Assembly (NCBI GenBank): GCA_945878865.1
Contig: CAMCUD010000017.1
Span: forward strand, 33,631 to 97,630
Source of the DNA: Bifidobacterium breve
GTDB taxonomy: Bacteria; Actinomycetota; Thermoleophilia; Solirubrobacterales; Solirubrobacteraceae
Reading direction: 5' to 3'
Length of the DNA: 64,000 nucleotides
A model generated the notes under the pieces. It saw nothing but the letters and a program-made list of their open reading frames with translations. It made no database searches and was not told where the DNA came from. This document shows positions 39,165 through 48,118 of the stretch, piece by piece; positions within the stretch are counted from its first letter, which is position 1; every line of letters begins with the position of its first letter. A program made the translations under genes and the position numbers.

Positions 39165-40832
39165 TCACGCCGCGGCTCGCAGCCGCTCGGCGTGTTCGAC
39201 CGCGGCGCGGTCGTCTTCGTCGGCGCCGAGCATCCGCACGAGCTCGCCGACCACGGCGCCGTCGTCGAGCTGCGACACCGTGGTGACCGCCGGGTTGCCC
39301 GACGGGTCCTTGGCGATCGAGAAGTGGCGGGCCGCGAGCGACGCGACCTGCGGCAAGTGGGTGATGCAGAGGACCTGCCGGCCGCCGGCGAGCTCCCGCA
39401 GGCGTTCGCCGACCGCGCGCGCCGTCTGCCCGCCGATCCCGGCGTCGATCTCGTCGAACACGAGCGTCGAGGCGCCCTGGTCGTGCGCGACGCTCATGAG
39501 CGCGAGCATCACCCGGGACATCTCGCCGCCCGAGGCCGACTCGCGCAGCGGCGCCGCGGGGACACCGGAGTTCGGCGCGATGAGGAACTCCACGGCGTCG
39601 CCACCGGTCGGGCCCGGCTCGCGTTCGACCAGCTCGATGCGGAACTCCGCGCCCTCCATCGCCAGCTCCGCCAGGCGCGCGATCACCGCCTTCGACAGCT
39701 TAGGCGCGGCCTTTGCGCGAGCGGCGTGCAGGGCGGCGGCATGCGACGCAAGCTCTTCGCGCGCGCCTTCGAGCTCGGCGTCCACGCGGTCCAGCGCCTC
39801 CTCGGCGCCGGCCAGCTCGTCGCGGCGCGCGCGGCACACCTCAGCGTGGGCCAGGACAGCGTCGATGGTGCCGCCGTGCTTGCGCGCGAGGCGATCGAGC
39901 ACGCCGAGCCGCTCTTCGACCTGCTCGAGGCGGCCGGGCTCACCGGCGTCGAGTTCCTCGGCGTAGCGACGCAGCTCGACCCCGAGATCGTCGGCCTCGA
40001 CGGTGAGCGCCCGCCAGCGGTCGAGCAGCTCGTCGAGTCGGGCGTCGACCCCCGCGACCGCCTCCAGCCCGCGCGCGCCGTCGGCAAGCAGAACCGCGAC
40101 GCCGCCCGTCGCGTCGACCGCCTCCGGGGCGATGGCCTCCGCGCCCCCGAGGGCGCCACCGCGCAGGGCTTCCACGTGGCGCAGCCGATCGCGCTCGGCG
40201 ACGAGCGCCGCCTGCTCGGAGGGCTCCGGCGCCGCGTCCTCGATCTCGCGCAGCTCGAACTCGAGGAGATCGAGCTCACGTTCCCGTGCGCCCGCACGCT
40301 CCTGCAGCTCCTCGCGCCGCCGCTCCAGCTCCCGCACCCGCGCGTGCGCCGCCGACGCCCGCGCGCGGCGCGCGAGCTGCGCGTCGCCGCAGAAGCCGTC
40401 GAGGATCTCCAGCTGCGCCGATCCGAGCGTGAGCCGCCGGTGCTCGTGCTGGCCGTAGAAGGCGATGAGCGGCGCCGCCGCGGCGCGCAGGTCGGCGAGC
40501 GCGGCCGTGCGCCCGCAGATCAGCGCCCGCGTGCGCCCCTCGGCGCTCACCCGCCGGGCGAGCACGAGCTCCTCGGCGTCCTCGGGCAGCAGGTCCCCCA
40601 GCTCCCGACGGAGGTCGTCGTCCAGCTCGAAGACCCCCTCGACGTAGGCCTCCCGCGCGCCGGGCCGCACGATGCCCTGTCGCGCCTTGCCGCCGAGCAG
40701 GAGGTCGAGCGCGTGCGCGAGGACGGTCTTGCCCGCGCCGGTCTCGCCCGTGAGGACGTTCAGACCCGGCGCGAGACGAAGCTCGGCCCGTTCGATCAGC
40801 AGGAGGTTCTCGACGCGCAGCTCGGTGAGCAC
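39165..40832 (-). CDS. recN: DNA repair protein RecN
   Basis: 555 residues from a GTG at 40832 (VLTELRVENLLLI). SMC-like: Walker A LTGETGAGKTVLAHAL (27-42), long coiled-coil arms rich in Glu/Arg/Ala in the middle, then signature SASGGEMSRVMLALM and Walker B STLVFDEIDAGIGG. RecN promotes recombinational repair of double-strand breaks. It follows nadK by 60 bp in the tlyA-nadK-recN order common in Gram-positive bacteria. Confidence 0.96.
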   Translation of the reverse strand: MLTELRVENLLLIERAELRLAPGLNVLTGETGAGKTVLAHALDLLLGGKARQGIVRPGAREAYVEGVFELDDDLRRELGDLLPEDAEELVLARRVSAEGRTRALICGRTAALADLRAAAAPLIAFYGQHEHRRLTLGSAQLEILDGFCGDAQLARRARASAAHARVRELERRREELQERAGARERELDLLEFELREIEDAAPEPSEQAALVAERDRLRHVEALRGGALGGAEAIAPEAVDATGGVAVLLADGARGLEAVAGVDARLDELLDRWRALTVEADDLGVELRRYAEELDAGEPGRLEQVEERLGVLDRLARKHGGTIDAVLAHAEVCRARRDELAGAEEALDRVDAELEGAREELASHAAALHAARAKAAPKLSKAVIARLAELAMEGAEFRIELVEREPGPTGGDAVEFLIAPNSGVPAAPLRESASGGEMSRVMLALMSVAHDQGASTLVFDEIDAGIGGQTARAVGERLRELAGGRQVLCITHLPQVASLAARHFSIAKDPSGNPAVTTVSQLDDGAVVGELVRMLGADEDDRAAVEHAERLRAAA

Positions 40833-40892
40833 GGCTACCGGTCTACCAGCGCGCGCCGACGGATCGTGCCCCTCCAGGCCGAAATTGCGCGA

Positions 40893-41747
40893 TTACGACG
40901 AAAGTCGTCCGAACTTCTCCCGCAATCTGCGGTAGAAGCTTGACCCGGGAAGCTGCGCCAGCACGGTCGCCTCGCGCAGGAACCGGGCATGCACCTCCTC
41001 GTGCGGCTCGATCCGCCCGGCGGGCCGACCGTCGATCGAGATGTCCACCTGCTCCTCCGAGCGGTTGTGGACGTGAAGGACGTCATGCGGCGCCACGACG
41101 AGGGCCCGCGCGTTGAACGAGTGCGGGGCGATGAACGACACCCCGTAGCCCTCCACGCCCCAGGCCAGCACCGGTCCGCCGTTGGCGAGGTTGTAGCCCG
41201 TCGACCCTGCCGGCGTGCAAACCACCAAGCCGTCGCAGCGCACCGACCCGACCTCCTCACCGCCCAGGCCGTAGGCCAGGGTCGCCACGCGCTCGCCGAT
41301 GCGCCGCTGGATCGACACGTCGTTGATCGCGACCTGCACGCCGTCGCCGGCCTCGACGGCGATGGCGGGAAGGCCGAGCTGCTCGAAGTCGCCGGAGAAC
41401 GCCCGCTCGAACGCGCCCGCGTCGATGTCCTCCGGCTCCACCGTCGCGAGGAACCCGACCTCGCCGAAGTTCACCGCGAACACCGGCACGCCCGTGCCCG
41501 CGTAGCGCCGCAGCGCGCGCAGGATCGTCCCGTCGCCACCCAGCGCCACGCAGAGGGACACGTCGTGCGTCGGATGGGCGCCGACCTCGACCACGCCGGG
41601 GATGGGCTCGAGCCCGAGCTTCGCTGCCTCCTCGGGGTCGAAGCGCAACTCCCGGCCGCACGTCCGGGCGGCGGCGACGAGCCGCTCGACCGCGTGAGCG
41701 GTCTGGCCCGGCCGCTGGTGCGAGAGCACGGCAACGCCACGGCTCAC
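40893..41747 (-). CDS. nadK: NAD kinase
   Basis: 284 residues from a GTG at 41747 overlapping tlyA by 4 nt (GTGA). Signature VALGGDGTILRALR (GGDG), VNFGEVGFLATVE and CTPAGSTGYNLANGGP are all present. It phosphorylates NAD to NADP using ATP or polyphosphate. The C-terminal 40 residues carry EEVHARFLREATVLAQLPGS, a usual NadK tail. Confidence 0.96.
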   Translation of the reverse strand: MSRGVAVLSHQRPGQTAHAVERLVAAARTCGRELRFDPEEAAKLGLEPIPGVVEVGAHPTHDVSLCVALGGDGTILRALRRYAGTGVPVFAVNFGEVGFLATVEPEDIDAGAFERAFSGDFEQLGLPAIAVEAGDGVQVAINDVSIQRRIGERVATLAYGLGGEEVGSVRCDGLVVCTPAGSTGYNLANGGPVLAWGVEGYGVSFIAPHSFNARALVVAPHDVLHVHNRSEEQVDISIDGRPAGRIEPHEEVHARFLREATVLAQLPGSSFYRRLREKFGRLSS

Positions 41748-42535
41748 GGTTCCACCTCCACGACCGCCGCCTCAAGGTCGTCGACCTCGCCTGCGCGACC
41801 GCCCTCGGCCAGCCACACGAACGTCTCGAGATTTCCCTTCGGGCCCGGAAGCCCGGAAGACGCGAAACCGAGCACCGCCGCGCCCTCGCCGCGGGCTGCC
41901 TCGGCGACGGTCACCAGCGCGCCGCGCCGGTCGTCGACGTCACGCACGACGCCGCCCTTGCCGACCTTGCCCCGCCCGACCTCGAACTGGGGCTTGATCA
42001 TCGCGAGGGCGTCGAAGCGATCGTCGGCGCACGCGAGCGCCGCGGGTAGGACTTTCGTCAGCGAGATGAAGGAGACGTCGGCCACGATGAAGTCGGGACG
42101 GTACGGCAGATCGCCCGGCGAGATGCTCCGCGCGTTCGTGCGCTCGATGACGGTGACCCGCTCATCACCGCGCAGACGCCAGTCCAGCTCGCCGTACGCG
42201 ACGTCGAGGGCGATCACGTGCGCGGCCCCGCGCTGCAGGAGCACGTCGGTGAATCCGCCCGTCGACGCCCCGATGTCGAGGCATCGACGGCCGGCAGGGT
42301 CCAGGCCGAGCGCCTCGAGCGCGTTCGTGAGCTTCTGGCCCCCGCGCGAGACGAATCGGGGGCGCTCGTCGACATGGAGCTCCACCTCCGGGTCGACGAG
42401 CTGACCGGGCTTGCTGGCGCGCTGCCCGTGTGCGCCGATGCGCACCTCTCCGGCCATGACGGACGCGGCGGCGCGCGACCGCGACGCGAACAGCCCGCGG
42501 TCGGCGAGCAGGGAGTCGAGGCGGACGCGCGTCAC
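41744..42535 (-). CDS. tlyA: TlyA-type rRNA 2'-O-methyltransferase
   Basis: 263 residues from a GTG at 42535 (VTRVRLDSLLADRG); an ATG at 42592 would add 19 residues with no S4 similarity. The N-terminal S4 domain (RVRLDSLLADRGLFASRSRAAASVMAGEVRI) is followed by an FtsJ-like fold: RCLDIGASTGGFTDVLLQRG (SAM motif I), VIALDVAYGEL, FIVADVSFISL and AMIKPQFEVG. TlyA methylates 16S and/or 23S rRNA and determines capreomycin sensitivity in mycobacteria. First gene of the recN operon. Confidence 0.93.
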   Translation of the reverse strand: MTRVRLDSLLADRGLFASRSRAAASVMAGEVRIGAHGQRASKPGQLVDPEVELHVDERPRFVSRGGQKLTNALEALGLDPAGRRCLDIGASTGGFTDVLLQRGAAHVIALDVAYGELDWRLRGDERVTVIERTNARSISPGDLPYRPDFIVADVSFISLTKVLPAALACADDRFDALAMIKPQFEVGRGKVGKGGVVRDVDDRRGALVTVAEAARGEGAAVLGFASSGLPGPKGNLETFVWLAEGGRAGEVDDLEAAVVEVEP

Positions 42536-42608
42536 GGCCGGCAACGCTAGCGGACCACCTGCAAATCGGGCGAAAACGGCGTCCTCGGCCATGGGCGTTC
42601 GCAGAGGA

Positions 42609-42624
42609 TGTGACCTAGCTCACA
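42609..42624. promoter_or_regulatory. CRP/GlxR-type binding site
   Basis: TGTGACCTAGCTCACA matches the TGTGA-N6-TCACA palindrome of CRP-family regulators and the TGTGANNTANNTCACA form of actinobacterial GlxR with no mismatch in the fixed positions. It lies in the non-coding gap between tlyA and the plus-strand genes, upstream of the candidate small RNA. Confidence 0.6.
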
Positions 42625-42659
42625 CCGTTCGGTCGCGGAAGGGTGCAGACTCCTGTTCA

Positions 42660-42797
42660 TCGGACGAAGGCAGATCGCGCAGGGCGCGGAGCCGGACTCC
42701 ACAAGACTTCTCTCATCGCTCCACACAGAGACAGACCCATCACATAGCAGTATCTCTCCTCCCCAGGAACGGCCCGCCTAGCGGGCCGTTTCTCTTT
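42660..42797 (+). ncRNA. Candidate small RNA (boundaries approximate)
   Basis: The gap 42536-42878 contains no open frame with coding character on either strand. It ends in a strong plus-strand terminator (42768-42797) that no upstream plus-strand gene explains, since tlyA runs away from it. A transcript beginning somewhere after the CRP/GlxR site would be roughly 100-170 nt. I recognise no Rfam family in it. The 5' end shown is a guess. Confidence 0.3.
42768..42797 (+). terminator. Strong intrinsic terminator
   Basis: AACGGCCCGC, loop CTA, GCGGGCCGTT: a 10-bp perfect stem followed by TCTCTTT on the plus strand (42791-42797). The reverse strand lacks a T-run, so direction is plus. Confidence 0.85.
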
Positions 42798-42878
42798 AAG
42801 CGTCGCGCGGAGGTCCTGCGCAGAATCGACACACGCCGCCGCACCCGGTCCGCAGGTCCGTGCCTACGGTCCCCGGGC

Positions 42879-43580
42879 ATGACCGACACACCGTCCTTCC
42901 CCGGGTTCGAGACCGCGGCGTTCGCGTGGCTCGACGACATCGCCGCCGAGAACTCCCGTGACGGGTTCGCAGCGCTGCGGCCCACCTACGACGCAGAGGT
43001 CCGCGGGCCGTTCGCGTCCTTGCTCGCCGAATGCGCATCGTGGTGCGGCGGCGAACCGCGCGTGTTCCGCCAGCTGCGCGACCTGCGCTTCGAGAAGCAT
43101 CGCCAGAAGCCGTACTGGGAGTCGATCGCCGGGGAGATCACATGGCCGGGCCGGGTGACCGCCTGGATCGTCCAACTGTCGCCCGAAGGCCTCACGGCGA
43201 TGGCCGGGTGCCGCCGTGCCTTCCGACCGGACGAGCTTGCGCGGTACCGCGCCGCGGTCGACGAGGACGGGCCCGGCGTCGAACTCGACGACATCACCCG
43301 GTCGCTGGAGCTGCTGCGCTTCTCGGTCTGCGGGTCGACCCTGCGCGGCATGCCGCGCGGGTTCTCGGCCGACCACCCGCGGGCGGCGCTCCTGCGGCAC
43401 ACGGCCCTCTACGGCGCGTCGACCCTGCCGCCGTCACGCCGTCGCCGGGGTCGGCGGTGCGTCCCCCGTGACGCGGCGCTCGCGCACCTGTCCGCGGCGT
43501 GGGCCGACCTCGAGCCGCTCGTCGTGTGGCTCGACGAGCATGTCGGGCACACGAGCCCGGTTGTCGAACTCGCGGCGTGA
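42879..43580 (+). CDS. DUF2461-family protein
   Basis: 233 residues from an ATG at 42879 (MTDTPSFPGFETAAFAWL). The first 140 residues match the DUF2461 pattern: FPGFETAAFAWLDDIAAENSRDGF, then ECASWCGG...RQLRDLRFEKHRQKPYWE and AWIVQLSPEGLTAMAGCR. Function of this family is unknown. The end carries an Arg-rich insert (PSRRRRGRRC) and a helical tail. It is a plus-strand gene in a mainly minus-strand region. Confidence 0.8.
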   Translation: MTDTPSFPGFETAAFAWLDDIAAENSRDGFAALRPTYDAEVRGPFASLLAECASWCGGEPRVFRQLRDLRFEKHRQKPYWESIAGEITWPGRVTAWIVQLSPEGLTAMAGCRRAFRPDELARYRAAVDEDGPGVELDDITRSLELLRFSVCGSTLRGMPRGFSADHPRAALLRHTALYGASTLPPSRRRRGRRCVPRDAALAHLSAAWADLEPLVVWLDEHVGHTSPVVELAA

Positions 43581-43668
43581 TCGAGACTCGGCCGTCCGTC
43601 CACGCGCCGTGAGATGTCCATGAGAGGCCGCTCTGCACCCCGGTGCCGCGGGGTTCAATCCGACGCAG

Positions 43669-45024
43669 ATGCCTCGACGCGCCGTCCTCATCCTCGTTGC
43701 GCTCCTCGCCGCGATCGCCCCGCCGGCCTCGGCGGCCGAGTCTCCGGTCGTTGCGGCGGACTTCGGGGCGCCGCTCGCGCCCCGTCCGTCGATGACGGGT
43801 GTCCTGCACAGCCTCTCGCGGACCGATCCGCCCGACGACCGCGTCACTCCACTGCGACTCGGCCTGGTGCGCGGGTTGCCGTGGAGCGCTCCGTACGCGC
43901 GAGGCGTGTCGCTGGGGGCGCGCTACACCCTCGTGCTCAGCGACGGTTGGGGGATGCCGGGCAGCGCCACGCCGTGGGGTGGCAACGGCCCTCCATACGC
44001 CGACCTCGACGCCTGGCGCCGGTACGTCGAGGCAGCCGCCCAGCGCAGCCGCGGCGCCCAGATCGTGTGGGACGTGTGGAACGAGCCGAACCACCCCTAC
44101 TTCTTCGCAGGCACGCGCGAGCAGTACTACGAGACGTTCCGTGTCGCCGAGCGTGCCCTGCGGCGGGTGCTCGGCGCGGACGCGTTCGTCATCGGTCCGA
44201 GCACCGCCGGCTACCACCCAGAGTGGTTCGCCGGGTTGGCCGCCTGGTGCCATGCCCGCGGTTGCCGGATCGACGGCCTGTCGTGGCACGAGCTTCCCGG
44301 CCCCTCCGGCTCGGGGATCCCGCCGATCGACCAGCACCTCACCGAGATGCGCCGCCGTCACATCGACGCCCCAGATGTGGATGTCGGTGTCCGCGAGCTG
44401 CACGTCAACGAAGCCCTGCCCGAGACCGACCAGTCGTACCCGGGCGAGCAGCTCGGCACCCTCGCGCTGCTGGAGGCTGGCGGCGCGGACGCCGCGGCGC
44501 GCGCGTGCTGGACCATCGCCGGCTCAGACAGCTGCTACGACAACACGCTCGACGGGCTGCTCAGCCCGAAGGACGCGGCGAACCCAACGCGCAGCTTTCA
44601 GCCGCGTGCCGTGTGGTGGGCGACGCGGCGCTACGCCGACGGCGTCGGGCATCGCGTCCGGGTCACGTCGTCGCGCTCGCGCATCCTCGCGATCGCGAGC
44701 AGCCGCGCCCCGGACGCCCGCACCGCAACGGTGGTCGTCGGCTACGCCGAGCGTCGCGGCATCGCCCGCCCGGATGCCGCGGCGTCAGGTGCGACGGACA
44801 TGCACGTGCGCCTGCGCGGCGTGACGGCCTTGCCCTACCTGCGCGGGGCGCGGTACGTCGAGGTACGCCTCGAACGCATCCCGGCAACAGGACATGCCGC
44901 GCTCGCGCGCCCGCTCTCCGCAGGCACGCGGACGCTGCGGATCCGAGACGGGGGCGTCGATCTCACGCTGCGCGGCGTCCGGCTCCACGAGGCGTGGGTC
45001 GTTCGCCTGAAGCACGCGCCCTGA
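43669..45024 (+). CDS. Secreted glycoside-hydrolase-like protein (clan A, GH39-like)
   Basis: 451 residues with a signal peptide (RRAVLILVALLAAIAPPASA). A (beta/alpha)8-type domain is suggested by QIVWDVWNEPNHPYFF, whose Asn-Glu-Pro carries the acid/base Glu in GH39/GH5-like enzymes, by FVIGPSTAGYHPEWF, by RIDGLSWHELPG and by VDVGVRELHVNEAL, where a second Glu could be the nucleophile. The last ~120 residues look like a beta-sandwich. Substrate is unknown. It converges on dxs. Confidence 0.7.
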   Translation: MPRRAVLILVALLAAIAPPASAAESPVVAADFGAPLAPRPSMTGVLHSLSRTDPPDDRVTPLRLGLVRGLPWSAPYARGVSLGARYTLVLSDGWGMPGSATPWGGNGPPYADLDAWRRYVEAAAQRSRGAQIVWDVWNEPNHPYFFAGTREQYYETFRVAERALRRVLGADAFVIGPSTAGYHPEWFAGLAAWCHARGCRIDGLSWHELPGPSGSGIPPIDQHLTEMRRRHIDAPDVDVGVRELHVNEALPETDQSYPGEQLGTLALLEAGGADAAARACWTIAGSDSCYDNTLDGLLSPKDAANPTRSFQPRAVWWATRRYADGVGHRVRVTSSRSRILAIASSRAPDARTATVVVGYAERRGIARPDAAASGATDMHVRLRGVTALPYLRGARYVEVRLERIPATGHAALARPLSAGTRTLRIRDGGVDLTLRGVRLHEAWVVRLKHAP

Positions 45025-45035
45025 TCGGGCGCGTG
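45013..45035. terminator. Bidirectional terminator-like hairpin between convergent genes
   Basis: CACGCGCCC, 5-nt loop, GGGCGCGTG: a 9-bp perfect stem that includes the stop codon of the glycosidase gene and ends 4 bp before the dxs stop. No long T-run on either side. Confidence 0.45.
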
Positions 45036-45039
45036 GAAG

Positions 45040-47019
45040 CTACTCCGCGGTGACCGGCTCGAAGCTCGAGGTGTCGCCCACGGCGGCGGCGATCCGCTCG
45101 GCGATGCGCTGGCCGGTGAAGCCGACCTCGGCGTGCAGCAGGGCGGGCTTTCCGTGCGTGATGTACCGGTCCGGCAGGCCGACGCGGAGAATGCGCGCGG
45201 TGGCACCCGAGACACCAGCGTCGTTCAGCGCCTCCCAGACCGCAGAGCCGAACCCGCCGGCGAGGACGTTCTCCTCGACCGTGACGAGCAGCTCGTGCTC
45301 AGCGGCCAGCTGGGCGACGAGCCCGACGTCGATCGGCTTGGCGAAGCGCGCGTCAGCGACAGTGACGTCCATGCCTCGCGCGGCGAGGATGTCGGCGGCC
45401 TCCAGGCCCTTCTGCACGCCGGAGCCGTACCCGAGGATCGCCACGCGGTTGCCCTCGCGCAGCACCTCGCCCGTGCCGATCGGGATCTCACGCGGCGTCT
45501 GCGGAAGCGCGACGCCGACCGCCTCGCCCCGCGGGTAGCGCAGGCCGAACGGCCCGTCGTCGTACACCAGCGAGGTGTGCAGGAGATCGACGAGCAAGGC
45601 CTCGTCGCGCGGCGCGGCGAGCACCATGTGCGGCAGGCAGCGCAGGTAGGAGATGTCGAAGGCGCCGTGATGGGTCGGCCCGTCATCGCCGACGAGCCCG
45701 GCGCGATCCATGGCGAAGACGACGTTGAGCTTCTGCAGACAGACGTCGTGGACGATCTGGTCGAAGGCGCGCTGCAGGAACGTCGAGTAGATCGCTGCCA
45801 CGGGCTTGATCCCCTCGAGCGCCAGGCCGGCGGCGAACAGGATCGCGTTCTGCTCGGCGATGCCGACGTCGAAGTAGTGCTCCGGCAGCTCCTTCTGGAG
45901 GATGTTCAGGCCGGTCCCCGAGTTCATCGCAGCGGTGATGCCGACGACGCGCGGGTCGCGCTGGGCCTCGCGGACCAGCTGCTCGCCGAACACCTTGGTG
46001 TACTGCGGGGGCGCCCCGGGGCCCTGCGGCTTGGGCTTGGCCTTGCTGACGATCGTCGGCGCCCGGTTCGTGATCGACTTCGGCTTGGCGGCATGCCACT
46101 GCTCCATGCCTTCCAAGCCGCCCTCCTCGGCGGGCGCGAAGCCCTTGCCCTTGACCGTCGCGACGTGGACGACCACGGGCCGCTGCGCGTCCAGCGCCTT
46201 GCGCAGGGCGATGCGCAGCGCGCGGACGTCGTGCCCGTCGATCACGCCGACGTAGGCCCAGCCTAGGTCCTCCCAGAGCAGCCCTGGCGCCCAGAACGCC
46301 TTGATCGACTCCTTGAGCTGGGGGCCGATCCGGCCGATGCGCGAGCCGATGCCCGCGGGCAGCTCGGAGAGCGCGTGCTCGACGTCCTCACGGGCGTGCC
46401 AGAGCTTCGGGTTGAGACGGATGCGGTTGAAGTAGCCTGAGAGCGCGCCGACGTTCGGCGCGATCGACATGCCGTTGTCGTTGAGCACGACCACCATCGG
46501 GGTCTGCAGACCGCCGGCTTGGTGGATCGACTCGAATGCGACCCCGCCGGTCATCGAGCCGTCGCCGATGACCGCGACGACCTTGCCGTCGGCGTCCGGG
46601 CCGCCTCGCAGCTTCATGCCTTCCTTCAGGCCCACGCCGTAGCCGATGGACGTCGACGCGTGCCCGGCGCCCATGATGTCGTGCTCGCTCTCGAAGATCG
46701 CGCAGAAGGGGGCCAGGCCTTCGTACTGGCGGATCGTCGGCAGCTGGTCGCGCCGGCCGGTGAGGATCTTGTGCGGGTAGGCCTGGTGCCCAACGTCCCA
46801 GAGGATCTTGTCCTTCGGGGAGTCGAGCAGGGAGTGCAGGGCGACGGCGAGCTCGCACGTGCCGAGGTTCGCGCCGAAATGGCCGCCGATCTCCCCCACC
46901 GTGTCGATGATGTGCTCGCGCACCTCCTGGGCGACCTGCTCGAGCTCCGGCTCGGTCAGGCCGTGCAGATCCTGCGGGCGGTCGATCCGGTCAAGAAGTC
47001 GCTCGGGGTGCTGGCTCAT
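45040..47019 (-). CDS. dxs: 1-deoxy-D-xylulose-5-phosphate synthase
   Basis: 659 residues. Thiamine-diphosphate motif GDGSMTGGVAFESIHQAG ending NDNGMSI, N-terminal GGHFGANLGTCELAVALH and WDVGHQAYPHKILTGR, and central GDDGPTHHGAFD in the transketolase-like domain are all present. It condenses pyruvate and glyceraldehyde-3-phosphate for the MEP isoprenoid pathway. Its ATG overlaps the polyprenyl synthase stop (ATGA), linking first and later isoprenoid steps in one operon. A Pro/Lys linker (VSKAKPKPQGPGAPP) joins the two domains. Confidence 0.97.
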   Translation of the reverse strand: MSQHPERLLDRIDRPQDLHGLTEPELEQVAQEVREHIIDTVGEIGGHFGANLGTCELAVALHSLLDSPKDKILWDVGHQAYPHKILTGRRDQLPTIRQYEGLAPFCAIFESEHDIMGAGHASTSIGYGVGLKEGMKLRGGPDADGKVVAVIGDGSMTGGVAFESIHQAGGLQTPMVVVLNDNGMSIAPNVGALSGYFNRIRLNPKLWHAREDVEHALSELPAGIGSRIGRIGPQLKESIKAFWAPGLLWEDLGWAYVGVIDGHDVRALRIALRKALDAQRPVVVHVATVKGKGFAPAEEGGLEGMEQWHAAKPKSITNRAPTIVSKAKPKPQGPGAPPQYTKVFGEQLVREAQRDPRVVGITAAMNSGTGLNILQKELPEHYFDVGIAEQNAILFAAGLALEGIKPVAAIYSTFLQRAFDQIVHDVCLQKLNVVFAMDRAGLVGDDGPTHHGAFDISYLRCLPHMVLAAPRDEALLVDLLHTSLVYDDGPFGLRYPRGEAVGVALPQTPREIPIGTGEVLREGNRVAILGYGSGVQKGLEAADILAARGMDVTVADARFAKPIDVGLVAQLAAEHELLVTVEENVLAGGFGSAVWEALNDAGVSGATARILRVGLPDRYITHGKPALLHAEVGFTGQRIAERIAAAVGDTSSFEPVTAE

Positions 47020-47897
47020 GACGTCCGGGTGTAGATGAAGTCGGTGATCTGCTCGAGCTCCGGGGCGCCGGCCGGTGCCGCCGCGGCGAGGTGCTCACGG
47101 GCCTGGTGGTGCGAGGCCCTCGCCAGCTCCCGCGCCTGCTCGAGGCCGAACTCGCTGACGTATGTCCGTTTGCCGAGTCGCTCGTCACTGCCCTGCGGCT
47201 TGCCCAGGGCGGCGTCCGTGCCGGTGACGTCGAGGATGTCGTCCACGATCTGGAAGAGCACGCCCAGCTCCGCTGCAAACGCGCGAAAAGGCATTGTCGC
47301 AGGTTCGCTCATACCACTGATGAGGAGTACGCATTCGACCGACGCGACGATGAGTCGTCCGGTCTTCAGCGCATGCAGGCGACGCAGCCCGTCGGCACCC
47401 TCGGGCGCCTTCGTGGCGACGTCGAGGTACTGCCCCCCGACCATCCCGCTGACCCCCGTCGCACCGGCCAGTTCGGCGACCGCGGCCAGGACCGCCGCGG
47501 GCTCGCCCGCCTGGCGCGTCAGGACGAGATGGAACGCCTCGGCGTACAGCGCGTCGCCGGCCAGGATCGCGACGTCTTCGCCGAACGCGACGTGGCACGT
47601 CGGCCGTCCACGCCGCAGGTCGTCGTCGTCCATCGCCGGGAGGTCGTCATGGATGAGCGAGTACGTGTGGATCAGCTCCACCGCAAGCGCAAACGGGAGC
47701 ACCTCCCGCTCGTCACGACCGAGGGCCCGCGCGGTCGCGAGTGCCAGCACGGGACGAACCCGCTTGCCGCCGGCCAGCAGCGAGTACCGCATCGCCTCGA
47801 TGAGGCCGGCTGCGTCGCGCCCGTCGTTCTCGCCGAGCTCCAGCGTCTCGAGCTCGGCCTCGACGAGATCGCGGAGGTCCTCCGGGTACTTCGTCAC
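47016..47897 (-). CDS. ispA: Polyprenyl (geranyl/farnesyl-type) diphosphate synthase
   Basis: 293 residues from a GTG at 47897 whose G is also the last base of the xseB stop. First Asp-rich motif LIHDDLPAMDDDDLRRGRPT and second FQIVDDILDVTG are intact, with KTGRLIVASVE in between. It makes short-chain prenyl diphosphates from DMAPP and IPP. Product length is not certain from sequence. The gene order nusB-xseB-ispA-dxs is typical. Confidence 0.93.
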   Translation of the reverse strand: MTKYPEDLRDLVEAELETLELGENDGRDAAGLIEAMRYSLLAGGKRVRPVLALATARALGRDEREVLPFALAVELIHTYSLIHDDLPAMDDDDLRRGRPTCHVAFGEDVAILAGDALYAEAFHLVLTRQAGEPAAVLAAVAELAGATGVSGMVGGQYLDVATKAPEGADGLRRLHALKTGRLIVASVECVLLISGMSEPATMPFRAFAAELGVLFQIVDDILDVTGTDAALGKPQGSDERLGKRTYVSEFGLEQARELARASHHQAREHLAAAAPAGAPELEQITDFIYTRTS

Positions 47898-48118
47898 TAC
47901 AGGAGGCTGTCCTGGCCGGGAAGCGGCTCACTCGCCGCTGCGCGAGCGCGCCGCTCGAGCTCGGCTGCGGCCTGGGAGGCCAGGGCCGCGCAGTCCTCGA
48001 CGACGGTTGCGGCCGCGTCGGCGCTCAGATCGCCCGAGCGCAGCTGCTCGGCGGCGCGGTCGAGACGCTCGACGAGCGGATCGAGGGCGGCGACGGGATC
48101 GTCGGTGGTGTCAGACAT
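47897..48118 (-). CDS. xseB: Exodeoxyribonuclease VII small subunit
   Basis: 73 residues: MSDTTDDPVAALDPLVERLD, then AAEQLRSGDLSADAAATVVEDC and an Arg/Glu helix, matching the small XseB helical pair. It partners XseA to degrade single-stranded DNA. It overlaps nusB by 8 nt and ispA by 1 nt. xseA, which usually lies just upstream, is not in this window. The identification rests on size, helix pattern and position. Confidence 0.8.
   Translation of the reverse strand: MSDTTDDPVAALDPLVERLDRAAEQLRSGDLSADAAATVVEDCAALASQAAAELERRARAAASEPLPGQDSLL

Noticed and set aside
42411..42878. N-terminal extension of the DUF2461 gene to 42411
   Set aside because: The frame is open but crosses tlyA, the CRP/GlxR site and the terminator; the ATG at 42879 begins the recognisable domain.
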